The notes: generated by a model from the sequence alone, not told the origin. A stretch of 64,000 nt of DNA from Bacteroidaceae bacterium (GCA_017529865.1 JAFXNA010000006.1:161995-225994); one strand, 5' to 3'; positions 15,343-24,135 are shown, numbered from the stretch's first letter. Translations and numbers: made by a program.

Positions 15343-16299
15343 ATGCAAATAAGGAGATATCAAAGGGAGCTGGCGGATGAATGGAATGCGCTGGTGGCGG
15401 AGTCGAAGAACGGTACGTTTCTGCTGAACAGGAACTACATGGACTATCATGCCGACCGTTTTACCGATGCGTCGCTGATGATGTACGATGACCACCATCG
15501 GCTGCTGGCTGTACTGCCTGCCAACTACGAGGCTGACTCACGGACGGTGTATTCGCACCAGGGACTGACGTATGGCGGACTGATTGTTTCGCGACGCATC
15601 ATTACCACTCAGGTGATGGAGGTGCTGACGTCAGCTTGCCGCTACTATGCGGAACTGGGGGCGGTGAAGATGTACTACCGGCCTATACCTTATATATATA
15701 ATAGGTATCCCTCGCAGGAGGAGCTGTTTTTCCTCTATCGCCATCATGCGGTATTGGAGGCGCGGAACCTTTCGCAGACCATCTACATCCCCGAGGCTAT
15801 CAAGATGAACGAACTGCGTAGGCGCTGTGTACAGAAATCGATGAAGGCACACCACACCATCAGTCAGGAACACGATGCAACGGAGTTCTGGCTTCTTCTG
15901 GATGCCAACCTGAAGGAGCGGCACGGGGTGAAACCTGTACACACCATCGACGAGCTGCACCTGCTGATGAGTAGGTTTGAGGATGCCATCAGGCTGTATG
16001 TCGTAAGGAACGAGGCAGGACAGGTGATTGCCGGTACGATTGTGTATGACATGGGGCAGACCGTCCACACGCAATACATCTCTGCCAACGCTGAAGGGAA
16101 GGCTACAGGTGCGTTCGACCACCTCATCAGCTACCTGCTTGGCACGGTGTACAAAGACCGCATGTATTTCGACTTCGGAGTATCGACTGAGGATGGCGGC
16201 AACTGGCTGAACGAGGGTTTGACCTTCCAAAAGGAATCATTTGGCGGACGAGGTGTATGTTATGATACTTGGTCATTAAACCTTTCAGAATTTGAATAG
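15343..16299 (+). CDS. FemAB/GNAT-like acyltransferase
   Basis: 318 aa. Two halves with GNAT/FemAB character: an N-terminal region FLLNRNYMDYHADRF, and a C-terminal region AGQVIAGTIVYDMGQTVHTQYISANAEGKATGAFDHLI, ending in the family signature FDFGVSTEDGGNWLNEGLTFQKE. Family members transfer acyl or aminoacyl groups. Position directly after the FdtA-like gene suggests it acylates the deoxyamino sugar made by that pathway; this is inference. About 40 bp separates it from the Gly-rich gene. Confidence 0.75.
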   Translation: MQIRRYQRELADEWNALVAESKNGTFLLNRNYMDYHADRFTDASLMMYDDHHRLLAVLPANYEADSRTVYSHQGLTYGGLIVSRRIITTQVMEVLTSACRYYAELGAVKMYYRPIPYIYNRYPSQEELFFLYRHHAVLEARNLSQTIYIPEAIKMNELRRRCVQKSMKAHHTISQEHDATEFWLLLDANLKERHGVKPVHTIDELHLLMSRFEDAIRLYVVRNEAGQVIAGTIVYDMGQTVHTQYISANAEGKATGAFDHLISYLLGTVYKDRMYFDFGVSTEDGGNWLNEGLTFQKESFGGRGVCYDTWSLNLSEFE

Positions 16300-16340
16300 T
16301 CATAAGTGTGAAAACGTAAACAATTAAATTATAGAACAAC

Positions 16341-17021
16341 ATGAAACAATTAATTCTTTTTGCAAGTGCACTTTTACTCTCACTTAGCATGAATGCCCAG
16401 ATGGGCGGTTTCGGTGGCGGCGGCTTCGGCGGCTTCGGTGGCGGCGGCTTCGGCGGCGGCTTTGGTGGTTTTGGTATGAATCAGAGCCAGGCACGTATTA
16501 GCCAGAACAGAACAGAGAACTTCCAGCAGGAAGCAAAGACTCTTATGAAGAAATTAAAGGTCAAGAAGGCCAATAAGGACATGTTTGAGGTACTTTACCT
16601 CAACTGGCAGAACGAGCGTTTCAATGCCGTTAACCCAACAGGTGGCGACCAAGAGCGCGAAGAAAACTTCCTTGACTATGAGAATATGACTTTGGAAGAA
16701 GCAAACAAGGCAGTATCTCAGAGCCTCACTCGTCAGATTCGTCAGATTGAAGTTGACAAGAATTATTTCGAGCAGTTCAAGACGCTTGTAACTCCTCAGC
16801 AGTCAGCCCAGATCTTCCTCCAGGAGAGCAACAACTTCGCAGGCATGATATCTAGCGCAATGTCTATGATGCGCGGTATGGGCGGCGGAGGCTTCGGCGG
16901 AGGTGGCTTCGGCGGAGGTGACTTCGGTGGAGGCGGCTTCGGTGGAGGCGGCTTCGGTGGAGGCGGCGGCTTCGGCGGAGGCGGTGGCTTCGGCGGAGGT
17001 GGAGGCTTCGGCGGCTTCTAA
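16341..17021 (+). CDS. Secreted glycine-rich (GGFGGG) protein
   Basis: 226 aa. Signal peptide (1-19, MNAQ), a short GGFGGGG block (about 22-48), a helical domain (about 50-165) with LKVKKANKDMFEVLYLNWQ and YFEQFKTLVTPQQSAQIF, then a second glycine/phenylalanine-rich tail of more than 50 residues built from GGGGF. The helical domain recurs in the next gene (17104), which shows the same ...LTPgrAAQm... pattern, distantly like the LTxxQ motif of Spy/CpxP periplasmic chaperones. The Gly/Phe tails could mediate assembly or phase-like self-association. Role inferred only. Confidence 0.75.
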   Translation: MKQLILFASALLLSLSMNAQMGGFGGGGFGGFGGGGFGGGFGGFGMNQSQARISQNRTENFQQEAKTLMKKLKVKKANKDMFEVLYLNWQNERFNAVNPTGGDQEREENFLDYENMTLEEANKAVSQSLTRQIRQIEVDKNYFEQFKTLVTPQQSAQIFLQESNNFAGMISSAMSMMRGMGGGGFGGGGFGGGDFGGGGFGGGGFGGGGGFGGGGGFGGGGGFGGF

Positions 17022-17103
17022 ATAATTCATAATGCATAATGCATAATTCATAATTGACTACGTCGAACTAAATAATGTATAATTCATAATTGAAAATAAA
17101 GAT
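17022..17103. repeat. ATAATTCATAATGCATAA-type simple repeat
   Basis: Two clusters of (TTCATAATGCATAA)n-like units fill the gap between the two paralogous secreted genes. Short direct and inverted ATTCATAAT units dominate; no promoter consensus is visible, so the genes are probably co-transcribed. Confidence 0.7.
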
Positions 17104-17613
17104 ATGAAGAAGATTATATTAACACTTTGTATCGCCCTCGTAGCTGTAGCTGGTGCACAGGCTCAGGACAGCAAGAAAAGCAAGAAGGACAAAGATAAGT
17201 CGGAGATGAATGCTCAGGATGTGTATAAGCAGCAGGCTGAATCATGGGCAACTTCGTTTGAACTCGATGATGAGACGAAGGCAAAATTCATCGACCTCTA
17301 TATGGAATGGCAGAACAACCGCGGCAACATCGTTGACAAGAACGGTTACGAGCAGAAGGCAGGTGCCGACATCAACTTCAAGAAAATCACCGCAGAGGAA
17401 GCCGAGAAACTCATTGCCGACGACTTTGAGCGTCAGAAGAAGCAGGCAGAAACCGATGAGGAATACTACCGAAAATTCATGCAGTACCTCACACCAGGTC
17501 GTGCAGCACAGATGGTGATTCAGCAGCGCAGTTCAGCTGCCGGTATCTCATCACAGTTCCGTAGCATGATGAGCCGTGGCGGTATGGGCGGAGGAATGAT
17601 GATGATGTTCTAA
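17104..17613 (+). CDS. Secreted Spy-like paralogue of the Gly-rich protein
   Basis: 169 aa. Signal peptide (1-20, AQAQ), a Lys/Asp-rich linker (KKSKKDKDKSE), and the same helical domain as the preceding gene (KFIDLYMEWQNNRG ... YYRKFMQYLTPGRAAQMVIQQR), ending in a short RGGMGGGMMMMF tail. Met-rich instead of Phe-rich termini distinguish it from its neighbour. Spy/CpxP-like periplasmic chaperone or metal-binding roles are possible by analogy. It is followed by a strong terminator. Confidence 0.75.
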   Translation: MKKIILTLCIALVAVAGAQAQDSKKSKKDKDKSEMNAQDVYKQQAESWATSFELDDETKAKFIDLYMEWQNNRGNIVDKNGYEQKAGADINFKKITAEEAEKLIADDFERQKKQAETDEEYYRKFMQYLTPGRAAQMVIQQRSSAAGISSQFRSMMSRGGMGGGMMMMF

Positions 17614-17649
17614 AGAGTTTTTATCATAGATAGCAATGCTACATGAATA

Positions 17650-17678
17650 AGGGTCGACTTAATGGTCGGCCCTTTGTT
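17650..17678 (+). terminator. Intrinsic terminator after the secreted paralogue pair
   Basis: AGGGTCGAC / GTCGGCCCT stem with one G-U pair, loop TTAAT, then TTTGTTATTG. Confidence 0.75.
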
Positions 17679-17703
17679 ATTGTATGGTGAGAGTGTGGGT
17701 GTA

Positions 17704-18678
17704 TCAGATAGACAGCTCGTCGAGTACGGTAAGCAGGCTCTTGTCCATCGGTTTCTGTCCAAGGATGGCTCGTGAGAATGGCACGTAAACAATTTCGTTG
17801 TTCTTCACACCTATCATCACATTGCGTTGGCCTTCCTTGATAGCCTGAATGGCTCCTACTCCTAATCGGCTAGCAAGGATGCGGTCACGCGCCGAGGGTG
17901 ACCCGCCTCGTTGAAGATGTCCGAGAATAGAAACACGAACGTCGTAGCCATCGTATTCCTTCTGCAGACGCTTAGCATAATGCATAGCACCACATTTAGG
18001 ACTTTCGCTCACGATGACGATACTGGATGATTTGCTTTTGCGCATACCACGTCCGATGTAGTGAGCGAGTTGGTCTTCTTTGGTTTGTTCTTCAGGGATG
18101 ATAGCAGCTTCCGCACCAGCTGCAATGGCACTATTTTGTGCGAGGAAGCCAGCATCACGTCCCATCACTTCAACAAAAAACACACGTTCGTGACTGGTTG
18201 CAGTATCGCGAATCTTATCGACACACTGCATGATGGTATTAAGTGTAGTATCGTAGCCGATGGTGAAATCAGTACCATCGAGGTCGTTATCGATAGTGCC
18301 TGGCAAGCCAATACAAGGAATATTGTATTCTTCTGCAAAGATCTTTGCACCCGTCAACGAACCATTACCACCAATGACGCAAAGACAGTCAATGCCGTGT
18401 TTCTGCATCTGCTTGTATGCCTGTTCACGCCCCTCTGGCGACATAAATGATTTTGAACGAGCCGTACGGAGGATGGTACCTCCGCGACTGATGATATTGC
18501 TTACGCTTTCGCTGGTGAAATGCTCGATTTCACCATTGATGAGACCTTCAAATCCACGGTAGATGCCGAAGATTTCGAAGCCATTACAAATACCCGAACG
18601 GGTGACCGCACGGATGGCTGCATTCATGCCTGGAGCATCGCCGCCCGATGTCAGTATTCCTATTGTCTTGATTGCCAT
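17704..18678 (-). CDS. pfkA: 6-phosphofructokinase
   Basis: 324 aa, full length for bacterial PfkA. Phosphorylates fructose-6-phosphate in the cytoplasm, committing it to glycolysis. N-terminal [17 protein letters not shown] nucleotide site, catalytic [18 protein letters not shown] (Asp of TIDND), [12 protein letters not shown] and the C-terminal [14 protein letters not shown] substrate-binding segment are all present. The nucleotide loop reads GGNGS where many family members have GGDGS; the Gly that distinguishes ATP-type from PPi-type enzymes (GGDD) is kept, so ATP use is expected. The gene is last in a minus-strand run with the small zinc-ribbon gene and a TlpA-like gene. Confidence 0.95.
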   Translation of the reverse strand: MAIKTIGILTSGGDAPGMNAAIRAVTRSGICNGFEIFGIYRGFEGLINGEIEHFTSESVSNIISRGGTILRTARSKSFMSPEGREQAYKQMQKHGIDCLCVIGGNGSLTGAKIFAEEYNIPCIGLPGTIDNDLDGTDFTIGYDTTLNTIMQCVDKIRDTATSHERVFFVEVMGRDAGFLAQNSAIAAGAEAAIIPEEQTKEDQLAHYIGRGMRKSKSSSIVIVSESPKCGAMHYAKRLQKEYDGYDVRVSILGHLQRGGSPSARDRILASRLGVGAIQAIKEGQRNVMIGVKNNEIVYVPFSRAILGQKPMDKSLLTVLDELSI

Positions 18679-18765
18679 GATATCCGTATAATTAAAAAAT
18701 GTAAAAATTGTAAAATGTAAAAATGTAAAAACTATAACAAATGGTAAATGTACAATTAGGGGGGA
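18679..18765. repeat. TGTAAAAA-type AT-rich tandem repeat
   Basis: Several degenerate copies of AAATGTAAAA(A/T)TG, ending with AATGGTAAATGTACAATT, between pfkA and the zinc-ribbon gene. Same general class as the repeats at 14589 and 2091. Confidence 0.65.
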
Positions 18766-18767
18766 GG

Positions 18768-18890
18768 TTAGTCTTCAAAATCATAATGATCTAACTTCTT
18801 TCCACATGTAGGGCAGAAAATCTGCCGCTTCTCGATGACTCCACCACATTCTCCGCAGTGGTAGACTCTTTGTTCTTTCTGTTCGTCCAT
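18768..18890 (-). CDS. 40-aa zinc-ribbon protein
   Basis: 40 aa, start [12 protein letters not shown]. Two CxxC knuckles (YHCGECGG and FCPTCGKK) separated by 11 residues make a single zinc ribbon, ending DHYDFED. It lies 8 bp downstream of the TlpA-like gene and upstream of pfkA, so it is probably co-transcribed. Mini zinc ribbons can bind nucleic acid or proteins; no specific role can be given. Confidence 0.75.
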   Translation of the reverse strand: MDEQKEQRVYHCGECGGVIEKRQIFCPTCGKKLDHYDFED

Positions 18891-18898
18891 AGCTTTCG

Positions 18899-19996
18899 TT
18901 ATTTAAAAAGTTCGTCAAGGAATGTATAGAATTCAGGATCTTCGCCCACGATGGTCTTTACAATCTTTCCCTCAGGGTCGATGACGACTTTCGTGGGATA
19001 ACCCTCAATGGCATAGTCAGCCGTCAGACTACTATTGTCGGGATTGTAGACATGCTTCCAAGGGAGTTCGTATTTCTCGATAGCAGCCTTCCACTTCTCC
19101 TGAGTATCGCGGCAGTCCACACCGAGAATCTCCATCTTGCTCTTATACTTCTCATAATATTTCTTCATGTCAGGGAAGCCCTTGATACACCATCCGCACC
19201 ACGATCCCCAGAAGTCCAGAATGACATACTTGCCACGAAGTGAAGCCAAACTGAGATCTTTGTCCTCTGGCGTTTTCAGTGTAAAAGCTGGAGCCAACTT
19301 ACCTGGCGCCACCTTCTCTGCAGCAAGGGCCTGTGCTTTCTGACGTTCTAAAGCCGCCTGCATAGCAGCGACGATTTCGGAGAACTTTCCCGTCTTGACT
19401 GAGGGTGCAAGGAGTCCAAGCGCTGTTTCGGTGTCGCTCACATCTATCAACAAGGCGGCACTGAGGTCGTTCGACGGATTATTGCGGATAAAGTCCATCT
19501 GCATATCCGCAAGTTTCTTTGCAACAGCTTGGAAGGTAGGTATAATAGCCGCGTGGATTGAATCGTTGCTCACACCTGCCTGCATTTTCTTTCGTGCCTC
19601 GTCGTTCAAAGCTTGCAACTGCTCATTCAGAGGGTCGGTCTGCTTTTCGAGTTTACCAAAATCGGTATAAAACTTTGAGCCAGACCACTCTGCATGCTCG
19701 AATGTGCCAGTCAGCACGCCTTGTTCGCCTGGAACTACGAAGAAACTGAATGCGCCGAGTTCTGGTTGGAACACCTGTACCCACTGAGCCTTGTCGCCCT
19801 TTGCATCGATATAGAATATACCATCCTTCACCGCCACAGTATCAATGCGTGCGATTGTACTTTTTACAAAGTCTACATAGCGAACAATCACATTCCCATC
19901 TTTCACATCGCTCAGTTTTACTGTCACCGTATGCTGTGCGAAACCAGCCAAAGTATATGCAGCCATCACTGCAAACATAATCAATTTTGTCTTCAT
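18899..19996 (-). CDS. TlpA-like periplasmic thiol-disulfide oxidoreductase with DUF4369-like N-domain
   Basis: 365 aa. Signal peptide (1-20, GFAQ), a DUF4369-like beta domain (about 22-125), a helical linker (130-225), then a TlpA/AhpC-TSA thioredoxin fold (about 230-365) with active site WGSWCGWC (a CGWC dithiol) and the cis-Pro region YPTKVVID. Such proteins reduce or isomerise periplasmic disulfides in Bacteroidetes. First gene of the run leading to the zinc-ribbon gene and pfkA. Substrate unknown. Confidence 0.88.
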   Translation of the reverse strand: MKTKLIMFAVMAAYTLAGFAQHTVTVKLSDVKDGNVIVRYVDFVKSTIARIDTVAVKDGIFYIDAKGDKAQWVQVFQPELGAFSFFVVPGEQGVLTGTFEHAEWSGSKFYTDFGKLEKQTDPLNEQLQALNDEARKKMQAGVSNDSIHAAIIPTFQAVAKKLADMQMDFIRNNPSNDLSAALLIDVSDTETALGLLAPSVKTGKFSEIVAAMQAALERQKAQALAAEKVAPGKLAPAFTLKTPEDKDLSLASLRGKYVILDFWGSWCGWCIKGFPDMKKYYEKYKSKMEILGVDCRDTQEKWKAAIEKYELPWKHVYNPDNSSLTADYAIEGYPTKVVIDPEGKIVKTIVGEDPEFYTFLDELFK

Positions 19997-20001
19997 ATCG
20001 T

Positions 20002-20721
20002 TTAGTTAATTATATGCGTTAGAACTTGAAAAAAGAGTCCACGAAACAGGAAGAACACAATCGGCACAAACAACGCTGGCAGCAGATTCAGCGTCTTGCA
20101 ATCCTTCAGTTTCAGAATGGTGATACCGCTTGCCATAATGAGCAATCCTCCTACAATTGAGAGTTCTGTGATAAGCTCGTCGCTAATGGCAGAAGCCGAT
20201 ATCTTGGCTGTGAGATAAAACATTCCCTGCCAACAGAACAATACTGGGGCGGCCAGCATGATGCCGTAGCCGTAAGTAGCACTCAACACCATCGATGTCA
20301 CGAAATCGAGCGTGGCATTGGTGTAAAGATATGTGTTATCGTCGAGCAAAGCACTGTTCACAGGTCCAAGCATTGAAAACGTGCCAATGCAGAACAACAG
20401 AATAGCTGTTGAAAGGCCCTCCGAAAGGCGTGGGCTATCATCGTCAGTCTTCCGTTTGCGATCTACCAGCCGATTGAATCGCTCGGATAGCTTCAGCATC
20501 GCCCCTACTACCCCACCGATAGCCATCGAGAGGATGAACAACACCGGATAATGGCTACTGGGCATAAAATGAACAAAGGCGTTCAATCCAAGTGCAATGG
20601 AACAAACGCCAAGTGCAATGAATACCACCTCCTGGTATTGTGGTTTGATGCCTCGTTTCAAGGTCGCACCAATCAAACTGCCAAGAATGATGGTCGACGT
20701 ATTAACAATAGTGCCCAACAT
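20002..20721 (-). CDS. DUF554 integral membrane protein
   Basis: 239 aa with about seven hydrophobic helices. The DUF554 (YdfK-like) hallmarks are N-terminal MLGTIVNTSTIILGSLIG, the central FCIGTFSMLGPVNSALLDD and LDFVTSMVLSATYGYGI. Inner-membrane protein, possibly a transporter; function not established for the family. It ends 5 bp from the TlpA-like start and may share its transcript. Confidence 0.88.
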   Translation of the reverse strand: MLGTIVNTSTIILGSLIGATLKRGIKPQYQEVVFIALGVCSIALGLNAFVHFMPSSHYPVLFILSMAIGGVVGAMLKLSERFNRLVDRKRKTDDDSPRLSEGLSTAILLFCIGTFSMLGPVNSALLDDNTYLYTNATLDFVTSMVLSATYGYGIMLAAPVLFCWQGMFYLTAKISASAISDELITELSIVGGLLIMASGITILKLKDCKTLNLLPALFVPIVFFLFRGLFFQVLTHIIN

Positions 20722-20732
20722 GGTTAATCCTA

Positions 20733-20863
20733 TTTGTGATCCGGGCGGGAGTGGATATCCCTAGCCCTGCCACAGGCTATCAATCAAATCTTTCTCTCTT
20801 ATTCCTCCCTGCAAGCAAGCTTGCGCTCGGATGCAGAGAGAAATCTTTGTGATCCGGGCGGGA
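20733..20863. repeat. 18-bp direct repeat of the tRNA-Arg 3' end (attachment-site-like scar)
   Basis: TTTGTGATCCGGGCGGGA occurs at 20733-20750 and again at 20846-20863, where it is the 3' end of tRNA-Arg(CCG). The 95 bp between them contain no gene. A partial copy of a tRNA 3' end on the downstream side is the usual trace of integration and later loss of a mobile element. Confidence 0.75.
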
Positions 20864-20923
20864 TTCAAACCCGCGACCTTCAGAACCGGAATCTGACGCT
20901 CTATTCAGCTAAGCTACCGGACC
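20850..20923 (-). tRNA. tRNA-Arg(CCG)
   Basis: Minus strand: acceptor GGTCCGG/CCGGATC, D arm with AGCTGAATAG, anticodon arm TCAGA-TTCCGGT-TCTGA (anticodon CCG), T arm GCGGG-TTTGAAT-CCCGC, discriminator A. Confidence 0.95.
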
Positions 20924-20980
20924 GGGAACTTCCCCAAAGGGAAGTTTATAATTGAAAGACAGTTCTAGAAGTCTAAGGAC

Positions 20981-22717
20981 TTAAAGCTTCAAATCTTGCT
21001 TGATGGCTGCCACAGTTTCTTTTGCTGTTGCCACAGCACTGTCGTAACACTTCGGACAGCCCATCTCACCCTTCACTTCGATATAGAACTTAATCTTTGG
21101 TTCTGTACCTGATGGACGTACGGAAATCTTCGTGCCACTCTCGGTGAACCACTGGAGGACATTGCTGGTGGCAGGCATATCAAGTGTACTCTCTACGCCA
21201 TCCTTGACCATCTTCAGTGTCTTGAAATCCTTGACGCAAGTGACAGGGCTACCGCCAAGAGTCTTAGGAGGATTGTTGCGGAAGTCTTCCATCATCTGCT
21301 TGATTTCATCAGCTCCGCTCTTGCCCGGCTTCACCACTGAGATAGCATCCTGATAAGCAAATCCATACTCAAGGTAGATATTCATGAGCAGGTCATAGAG
21401 GGTCATACCATTGTCCTTTGCCCATGCAGCGATTTCGCAAAGCAGACAGATGCTAGCTGGTGAATCCTTATCGCGCACCTTATCGAATGGCAGGTAACCG
21501 AAACTTTCCTCACCACCACCAATATATTTCTTCTCGCCTTCAGATATCTTGATCTCACGGGCAATCCATTTGAATCCTGTATAGCAATCGCGGATCTCCA
21601 CGTTATTACGCTTTGCGATTTCAGCGATGGTTTCAGTCGTTACAATAGTCTTCACCATGAATTCGTTACCCTTCAGCTGGCCAAGCTTCTTCTTGTTCTC
21701 AATAATATAATAGGAGAGCATAAGAGCCGTCTGGTTACCATTGAGAATGCACCACTCACCCTTTGGATCACGACAAACAACAGCCAGACGGTCAGCATCG
21801 GGATCGGAAGCAAGCACAAGGTCTGCATTGAGACGGGTTCCGAGCTTCATACCAAGAGTCATCGCTTCGGAGTTCTCAGGATTTGGCGATACAACGGTTG
21901 GGAAATTACCATCGATGACCATCTGTTCCTTCACCACATTGATATTCTGGAAACCCCAGCTACGTAATGCTGCAGGGATGATGACACGGCCTGTACCATG
22001 AAGTGGAGAATAAACGATGCAGAGGTCTTTCTGACGAAGAATGACATCCTGATCAACCATTGCTTCGTGAACAGCATTGAGGTAATCAATATCCATCTCA
22101 CCACCAATAATCTGGATGAGGTCGTTGTTTGGTTCGAACTTCACATCATCGATCGTTACTTTGTTCACCTCGTCAATGATACCTGTGTCATGTGGAGAAA
22201 GCACCTGAGCACCATCGTCCCAATAAGCTTTGTAGCCATTGTACTCACGAGGGTTATGGCTTGCAGTGATGTTCACACCAGCCTGAGCGCCCAGCTGACG
22301 GATAGCAAACGAAATCTCAGGAGTAGGACGAAGGCCCTCGAAAAGATAAACCTTGATACCATTAGCAGAGAAAATGTCGGCTACGGTCTCGGCAAACAGA
22401 CGAGAATTGTTACGGCAGTCGTGTCCAACAACCACAGCTGTGTCTTTCTTGCCTGCAAAGGCTTTATTGATATAGTTGGCAAAACCCTGTGTTGCCATAC
22501 CAACGATATACTTGTTCATACGATTGATACCAGCACCCATAATACCACGGAGGCCACCTGTACCAAATTCCAGATTCTGATAGAAAGCATCGATGAGCGC
22601 ACTCTTGTCGTCAGCATCCAACATTGCCTGAACCTCAGCGCGTGTTTCGGCATCAAAAGAAGGAGATAACCACTTGCGGGCCTCTGCTTCACATTGTTTC
22701 AATAATTCCTGATCCAT
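20981..22717 (-). CDS. pgm: Phosphoglucomutase/phosphomannomutase (alpha-D-phosphohexomutase)
   Basis: 578 aa, typical of the PGM2-like bacterial family. Interconverts glucose-1-P and glucose-6-P (or the mannose forms), linking glycolysis to sugar-nucleotide supply for the polysaccharide genes further along. Four expected parts: FGTGGLRGIMG near the N-terminus, the phosphoserine loop NITASHNPREYNGYK, the metal site ASDPDADRLAV, and the C-terminal phosphate-binding SGTKISVRPSGTEPKIKFY. A TATCTTTG promoter sits 36 bp upstream. The exact sugar preference cannot be read from the sequence. Confidence 0.95.
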   Translation of the reverse strand: MDQELLKQCEAEARKWLSPSFDAETRAEVQAMLDADDKSALIDAFYQNLEFGTGGLRGIMGAGINRMNKYIVGMATQGFANYINKAFAGKKDTAVVVGHDCRNNSRLFAETVADIFSANGIKVYLFEGLRPTPEISFAIRQLGAQAGVNITASHNPREYNGYKAYWDDGAQVLSPHDTGIIDEVNKVTIDDVKFEPNNDLIQIIGGEMDIDYLNAVHEAMVDQDVILRQKDLCIVYSPLHGTGRVIIPAALRSWGFQNINVVKEQMVIDGNFPTVVSPNPENSEAMTLGMKLGTRLNADLVLASDPDADRLAVVCRDPKGEWCILNGNQTALMLSYYIIENKKKLGQLKGNEFMVKTIVTTETIAEIAKRNNVEIRDCYTGFKWIAREIKISEGEKKYIGGGEESFGYLPFDKVRDKDSPASICLLCEIAAWAKDNGMTLYDLLMNIYLEYGFAYQDAISVVKPGKSGADEIKQMMEDFRNNPPKTLGGSPVTCVKDFKTLKMVKDGVESTLDMPATSNVLQWFTESGTKISVRPSGTEPKIKFYIEVKGEMGCPKCYDSAVATAKETVAAIKQDLKL

Positions 22718-22753
22718 ATTATTCTGCTTTTATAGTTATGATCAATTAGCTTG

Positions 22754-22761
22754 CAAAGATA
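22754..22761 (-). promoter_or_regulatory. -7 element of the phosphohexomutase gene
   Basis: TATCTTTG on the minus strand, 36 bp before the ATG at 22717. Confidence 0.55.
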
Positions 22762-22842
22762 GTAATTTTATTCTAAATAGTGATGGTTTAATGAATAAAA
22801 AAGCACGAATTAAGGAAAAAAGCCATTTTTAGGAAAAAAAAT

Positions 22843-22873
22843 TTGTAGGATAAATAGGAATCATCTATATTTG
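22843..22873 (+). promoter_or_regulatory. Promoter of the 22912 secreted protein gene
   Basis: TTG 22843-22845, a 20-bp spacer, TATATTTG 22866-22873; predicted leader about 35 nt. Confidence 0.7.
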
Positions 22874-22911
22874 CACCGTAAAAAATCAGAAACTTAATAA
22901 TTAATAAGGTC

Positions 22912-23412
22912 ATGAAAAAACTATTATTTGCGATTTGCATGCTCACATTCTCATTGGGAATGATGGCACAGGAAGAAAAACCCAAATCAAATTGGATAGT
23001 GGGAGAGCAAGAAAGCAGTTTTCCCGGACAAATGATTAAATATGCTGTATGCCTGTCACCAACCGTCATCAAAGGCGAGAAAGGCGACATCACAGTATCG
23101 CTCAACATCATGGAGTTTCGTGACAACACGAGTTATTTCTTCAAGTCGACAGGTGAAGATTTCAAGGTAGACTACAACGTAACCCAGCGTGTGTTACTCC
23201 AAATGGATGACGAAAGCGAGAACTTCTATGCCCTTGAAGGTTCGAACAACCACACATCGAACACACTGAAGTTCCCCGGTTCGTACAAGAACAAATTCAT
23301 GAAACTGCTGAAGAAAGGAAAGAAACTGAAAGTGGAAATCGAATTTGCCGATGCAGGAACCCACAAAGTTGAATTCAATGTAGAAGGACTCGACCCTTCA
23401 TTTATTAAATAA
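22912..23412 (+). CDS. Secreted protein of unknown function
   Basis: 166 aa. Signal peptide (residues 1-20, GMMAQ) and a lysine-rich mature domain with predicted beta strands (ITVSLNIMEF, TQRVLLQMDD, LKVEIEFADAGTHKVEFNVEGL). No recognised family. Single-gene unit with its own promoter and a strong terminator. Probably periplasmic. Confidence 0.7.
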   Translation: MKKLLFAICMLTFSLGMMAQEEKPKSNWIVGEQESSFPGQMIKYAVCLSPTVIKGEKGDITVSLNIMEFRDNTSYFFKSTGEDFKVDYNVTQRVLLQMDDESENFYALEGSNNHTSNTLKFPGSYKNKFMKLLKKGKKLKVEIEFADAGTHKVEFNVEGLDPSFIK

Positions 23413-23466
23413 GGTGTAGAACAAGAATTCCGTACATATAGTCCAATCCCTTTGGACTCATAAAGA

Positions 23467-23497
23467 AAAAGGATTGCCTGTGTTTGGCAATCCTTTT
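23467..23497. terminator. Bidirectional intrinsic terminator
   Basis: A 12-bp perfect stem AAAAGGATTGCC / GGCAATCCTTTT with loop TGTGTTT between two convergent genes; A and T tails on both sides. Confidence 0.85.
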
Positions 23498-23681
23498 ATT
23501 CTTCTTCTGTATTCGGTTTATCGCTGATGAAACTATAGACGGCGTAACCTATGAGTGCCACACCGATGATGGAAGCATAAATCCAAATCTCGGGGCCTTC
23601 GATGGAGCCACAAGCCGAGACGAGGAAAACGGCAGCGAGCACAAACGACAGAATTGTCTTTACAACATTTTTCTTAAGCAT
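23496..23681 (-). CDS. Small membrane protein/possible lipoprotein
   Basis: 61 aa from ATG 23681, chosen because it overlaps the upstream gene by only 8 bp. Two hydrophobic segments (about 8-23 and 32-51); LVSACGS at 20-26 could be a lipobox, which would leave a lipid-anchored peptide with one further membrane segment. Acidic tail DKPNTEEE. No known family; translationally coupled to the 23674-24135 gene. Confidence 0.6.
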   Translation of the reverse strand: MLKKNVVKTILSFVLAAVFLVSACGSIEGPEIWIYASIIGVALIGYAVYSFISDKPNTEEE

Positions 23682-24135
23682 AAGCAGCGATTCGTTTACG
23701 AATATAATTCTTTGAGTATACAACAATGAGCGTGATAGCTATTGCACCAGCGTAGCACACAAAATCCATCATGTCGGCCGTTCCTGTCAACCCCCACCAC
23801 ACCTGTGCCAGTTCGGAGCCAAAGGCCACTGCAGGCATAATGAGATACCATACGCACGACATCTTGTCGAACTTGTTCCAGATGGCATCGACCAACAACA
23901 GATAGGACAACAACCAAAGCCCATCGGGAAGGTTGTAACGAATCCAATATGGCACATTCAACTCACTACCCCACTCCCTCAGGCTGCTGACCCAAGGGCC
24001 TGCATGCTCATAAAGACGAAACATATTAAGTTCCGTCGACCTGAACGTAAGGTAAAGAAGCCCTTCGGCTATGAAGAGCACGAATGCCAATACCAGTTCT
24101 ATCCTTCTTGCCTTGCTTTTCAGCAACTCACGCAT
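23674..24135 (-). CDS. VanZ-like integral membrane protein
   Basis: 153 aa with four hydrophobic segments (about 12-28, 70-83, 94-108, 122-142). The PDGLWLLSYLL, WYLIMPAVAFGSELAQ and GTADMMDFVCYAGA segments resemble the last helices of VanZ-like proteins, but similarity is distant. Role unknown. TATCTTTG promoter 33 bp upstream; operon with the 61-aa gene. Confidence 0.6.
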   Translation of the reverse strand: MRELLKSKARRIELVLAFVLFIAEGLLYLTFRSTELNMFRLYEHAGPWVSSLREWGSELNVPYWIRYNLPDGLWLLSYLLLVDAIWNKFDKMSCVWYLIMPAVAFGSELAQVWWGLTGTADMMDFVCYAGAIAITLIVVYSKNYIRKRIAAYA

